From Clostridiales bacterium (GTDB taxonomy: Bacteria; Bacillota; Clostridia; Christensenellales; CAG-138), in the NCBI GenBank assembly GCA_003486785.1, contig DNFZ01000126.1:2877-9977 (forward strand): a DNA stretch of 7,101 nucleotides. The letters are read 5' to 3'. The position numbers and the translations under genes were made by a program. A model generated the notes under the pieces. It was not told the origin of the DNA. It did no database searches and was given only the letters and a program-made list of their open reading frames with translations. Of this stretch, positions 5,250 to 7,101 are shown piece by piece. Numbering within the stretch: the first letter of the stretch is position 1; the number at the start of each line of letters is the position of its first letter.

Positions 5250-6870
5250 CACGCGAACAGCCGGATATAGCTTTGCATTCGACGATTCCCGTTACCCCAC
5301 CGCTTTCTTTGCGGACTACGAAGCACTCACCTGCCTTTCCGTCAGCGCAAGCACCGAGACGCTGCACGTGCGAAACCGCACGACGGGCGGGCATTTCCTT
5401 GCCAAGTGCTATTGGGATGAGAGCCGCTCTTCCGGTGTGACGGAATCCGCCGTTTTGAAGAAGCTGAACCATCCCGGCATCCCCAAGTTTGTTGCGGAAT
5501 ATCAAAACGAAACCATGCTCTGCGTGGTGCGGGAATACCTCGAGGGCATGCCGCTGCATGTATTCGCATCCGAATCACCTCCTACGCCTAGTCAGTCCGT
5601 CGCAATCGCTTCGGAGATCTGCGATATTCTCGCCTATCTGCATCGCCAGTCGCCCCCCATAATTCACCGCGACATCAAGCCGCAGAATATCATCATCGAT
5701 CCCGCGCAAAAAGCCTGGCTCATCGACTTTGGAATCTCGCGCGAATACGACGAATACGCAAGCAAGGATACGGCGTGCTTCGGCACGGTGGATTTTGCGC
5801 CGCCCGAACAATACGGCTTTTCGCAAACCGATCACAGAACCGACATCTTTTCGCTTGGCGTACTGATCGGGTGGCTGCTCACCGGCGAATCGCAGCCGAG
5901 AAAAGCGATGCCAAAGCTCGTGTCGCCGCGGCTGCAAAAAATCGTGAAAACCTGCACCGAACTCACGCCGGATCGCCGCTACGCTTCCGTCCAACAGGTG
6001 AAAAAAGCGCTTCAGCGCGCGGACGGGCATGTGCAAAAGCGCATTTTTCGCGTTGTCTGCTGCCTTGTGGCTTCCATCACCTGCCTCAGCGCAGGATTCT
6101 GGATCGGACGGTATACCGGCTATACCCCCGCGCTGTTTGCCCCGAAGCGTGTGTCGTTTGAAGAGCCTCTCATCGAGCAGGCTGTGCGCCGTTCGCTGGG
6201 GCTGGATCAGCATACGCTGATTTCGGAAGACGACTTGCTGAGCGTCACCGAGCTGTATATTTTCGGCAACCGGGCATCGTTGAATCCGGCGGAATACGCC
6301 GCGGCGCAACAAGGCATGGGCTTACAGGATGCGAGCATCCGCAACGGCGGTATTCGTTCTGTGCAGGATCTCACGAAGCTAAAGCACCTCAAGATCATCC
6401 GCATCGCGCTGCAGGATGTTTCGGATCTATCTCCGCTTGCCAATCTCCCTTCGTTGGAATTCATAGACTTGAACCATAACCCGATCGAGGACATCACACC
6501 GCTTGCCAGCCTGTATTCCCTGCGCGAGCTGTGTGTATTCGACTCCCGCGTGAGCGATTGTTCAGCGCTCTCCTCCTGTCCTCTGCTGGAAACCATAGAC
6601 GCCGGCAAAACGCGCGTCACCTCGCTGGAAGCCTTTGCCGAAATCACCGGTCTTAAATGCCTCAAGCTACGGAATGCATCGCTTGCCACACTTGACGGCA
6701 TCGGCGCGCTGGCCGGGCTGGAGCAGCTGGAGCTGACCGCCGTGCGGGATGGCAACCTCGCCCCGCTCCTTACGCTCCCGCTTCTGAATGAGGTTTTCCT
6801 CAGCGAAAGCCTGCGCGAGGAAGCGGCGCGCGATCTGCCGGATGCGGCATTTCGAATCACATTTTTTTAA
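5242..6870 (+). CDS. Transmembrane Ser/Thr protein kinase with C-terminal leucine-rich repeats
   Basis: A 542-residue one-pass membrane kinase. The cytoplasmic Hanks-type kinase domain (about 26-260) has the ATP lysine K55 ('FLAKCYW'), its partner glutamate E68, catalytic loop HRDIKPQN (142-149), DFG (162-164), a T-containing activation segment with 'GTVDFAPPEQY' (181-191), D201 and R246. It is therefore an RD kinase with the catalytic residues present. The glycine-rich ATP loop is absent: residues 32-43 contain no glycine. A hydrophobic segment at about 269-289, preceded by basic residues (K266, R267, R270), is the membrane span. Outside it, a cap region (304-379) is followed by six exact 22-residue leucine-rich repeats (380-511) and a worn seventh (512-533), of internalin type, usually protein-binding. 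It probably senses a surface or wall ligand and phosphorylates cytoplasmic proteins, the overlapping upstream regulator being the obvious candidate. The target and ligand are inferred. Confidence 0.92.
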   Translation: MSDTRTAGYSFAFDDSRYPTAFFADYEALTCLSVSASTETLHVRNRTTGGHFLAKCYWDESRSSGVTESAVLKKLNHPGIPKFVAEYQNETMLCVVREYLEGMPLHVFASESPPTPSQSVAIASEICDILAYLHRQSPPIIHRDIKPQNIIIDPAQKAWLIDFGISREYDEYASKDTACFGTVDFAPPEQYGFSQTDHRTDIFSLGVLIGWLLTGESQPRKAMPKLVSPRLQKIVKTCTELTPDRRYASVQQVKKALQRADGHVQKRIFRVVCCLVASITCLSAGFWIGRYTGYTPALFAPKRVSFEEPLIEQAVRRSLGLDQHTLISEDDLLSVTELYIFGNRASLNPAEYAAAQQGMGLQDASIRNGGIRSVQDLTKLKHLKIIRIALQDVSDLSPLANLPSLEFIDLNHNPIEDITPLASLYSLRELCVFDSRVSDCSALSSCPLLETIDAGKTRVTSLEAFAEITGLKCLKLRNASLATLDGIGALAGLEQLELTAVRDGNLAPLLTLPLLNEVFLSESLREEAARDLPDAAFRITFF

Positions 6871-6943
6871 TTGTCAGTTCACAAAGACAGTTTGCAACGT
6901 CTTCACTCGACTATTAAAAACAAAACGATCTGTTTTCGTGCCA

Positions 6944-6986
6944 AAAAACCTGAATGTGTGCAGCCTGCATACCGATTCAGGTTTTT
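6944..6986. terminator. Strong hairpin terminator after the kinase, likely bidirectional
   Basis: AAAAACCTGAAT (6944-6955) pairs perfectly with ATTCAGGTTTTT (6975-6986). The interior can also pair (GTGTGCA with TGCATAC, one G-U pair, loop GCC), giving a long stem. A T-run on the plus strand and an A-run before the left arm make it usable from both directions. It separates the regulator-kinase operon from the next gene. Confidence 0.85.
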
Positions 6987-7015
6987 GTTGTGTTACAGTT
7001 CAATCAATAGAAACG

Positions 7016-7031
7016 CGCGCGATTGTGCGCG
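7016..7031 (+). other. Small GC-rich hairpin just before a ribosome binding site
   Basis: CGCGC (7016-7020) pairs with GCGCG (7027-7031) around a 6-base loop, 5 bases before the AAAGGG site of the next gene. It may affect translation or be chance in GC-rich DNA. Confidence 0.25.
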
Positions 7032-7050
7032 GCAAGAAAGGGTATCGATC

Positions 7051-7101
7051 ATGAAAAGAGGTTTGTTTATAAAAAATGTACTGCTAGTCTGTCTCGCTGT
7101 T
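7051..7101 (+). CDS. Start of a secreted or membrane protein gene (3' end beyond window)
   Basis: ATG 7051 follows AAAGGG (7037-7042) at an 8-base spacing. The 17 visible residues, MKRGLFIKNVLLVCLAV, have two early basic residues and another lysine followed by a hydrophobic run. That is typical of a signal peptide or first membrane helix; a lipoprotein cannot be excluded because the cleavage region is not visible. It lies beyond the kinase terminator, so it is probably its own transcription unit. I found only a weak promoter candidate between 6985 and 7013. Function is unknown. Confidence 0.65.
   Translation, partial: MKRGLFIKNVLLVCLAV

Noticed and set aside
5575..6312. 245-codon minus-strand frame opposite the kinase
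   Set aside because: Shadow of a kinase gene with intact motifs; the translation has no recognisable domain.
6922..6936. AAAAC-gatct-GTTTT as a second terminator after the kinase
   Set aside because: A 5-bp A/T-rich stem is too weak, and the adjacent 6944-6986 hairpin explains termination.

Overview
The window looks like chromosomal DNA from a GC-rich, Clostridia-like Firmicute. The evidence is a murB-rapZ gene pair, strong Shine-Dalgarno sites on several genes, and a regulator/kinase pair of a type I associate with Lachnospiraceae- and Christensenellales-like genomes. This placement is inference from gene content. No rRNA, tRNA, insertion sequence, phage gene or CRISPR array was found.

Layout: (1) 1-1525, minus strand, the first 508 codons of an ABC exporter half-transporter; its C-terminus lies beyond base 1. 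(2) 1526-1635, a short divergent promoter region. (3) 1636-2139, a family-6-like hypoxanthine/uracil DNA glycosylase. (4) 2283-3185 murB and 3224-4111 rapZ, an apparent two-gene operon for cell-wall precursor synthesis and its regulation. (5) 4112-4787, 676 bases of mostly non-coding DNA. It holds four tandem ~49-bp repeats, a hairpin terminator, a possible 44-codon minus-strand small gene, and overlapping divergent promoters around the palindrome TTGCATGCAA. (6) 4788-5249, an Xre-type helix-turn-helix regulator, overlapping by 8 bases (7) 5242-6870, a one-pass membrane Ser/Thr kinase with a C-terminal leucine-rich-repeat domain predicted to lie outside the cell. (8) A strong hairpin terminator at 6944-6986. 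(9) From 7051, the start of a gene with a signal-peptide-like N-terminus, cut by the window end.

Two things stand out. First, three genes (the ABC exporter, the glycosylase and murB) have no Shine-Dalgarno site but share one geometry: a -35 element, a 17-bp spacer, a -10 element, exactly 6 bp, then ATG. This predicts leaderless mRNAs starting at the A of the start codon. In contrast rapZ, the regulator and the kinase have good Shine-Dalgarno sites, as does the gene at 7051. Second, the regulator-kinase pair looks like a self-contained signalling unit: LRR sensor outside, kinase inside, and a co-translated DNA-binding partner whose promoter carries a perfect palindrome over its -35. Ligand, phosphorylation target and regulon cannot be read from the sequence.
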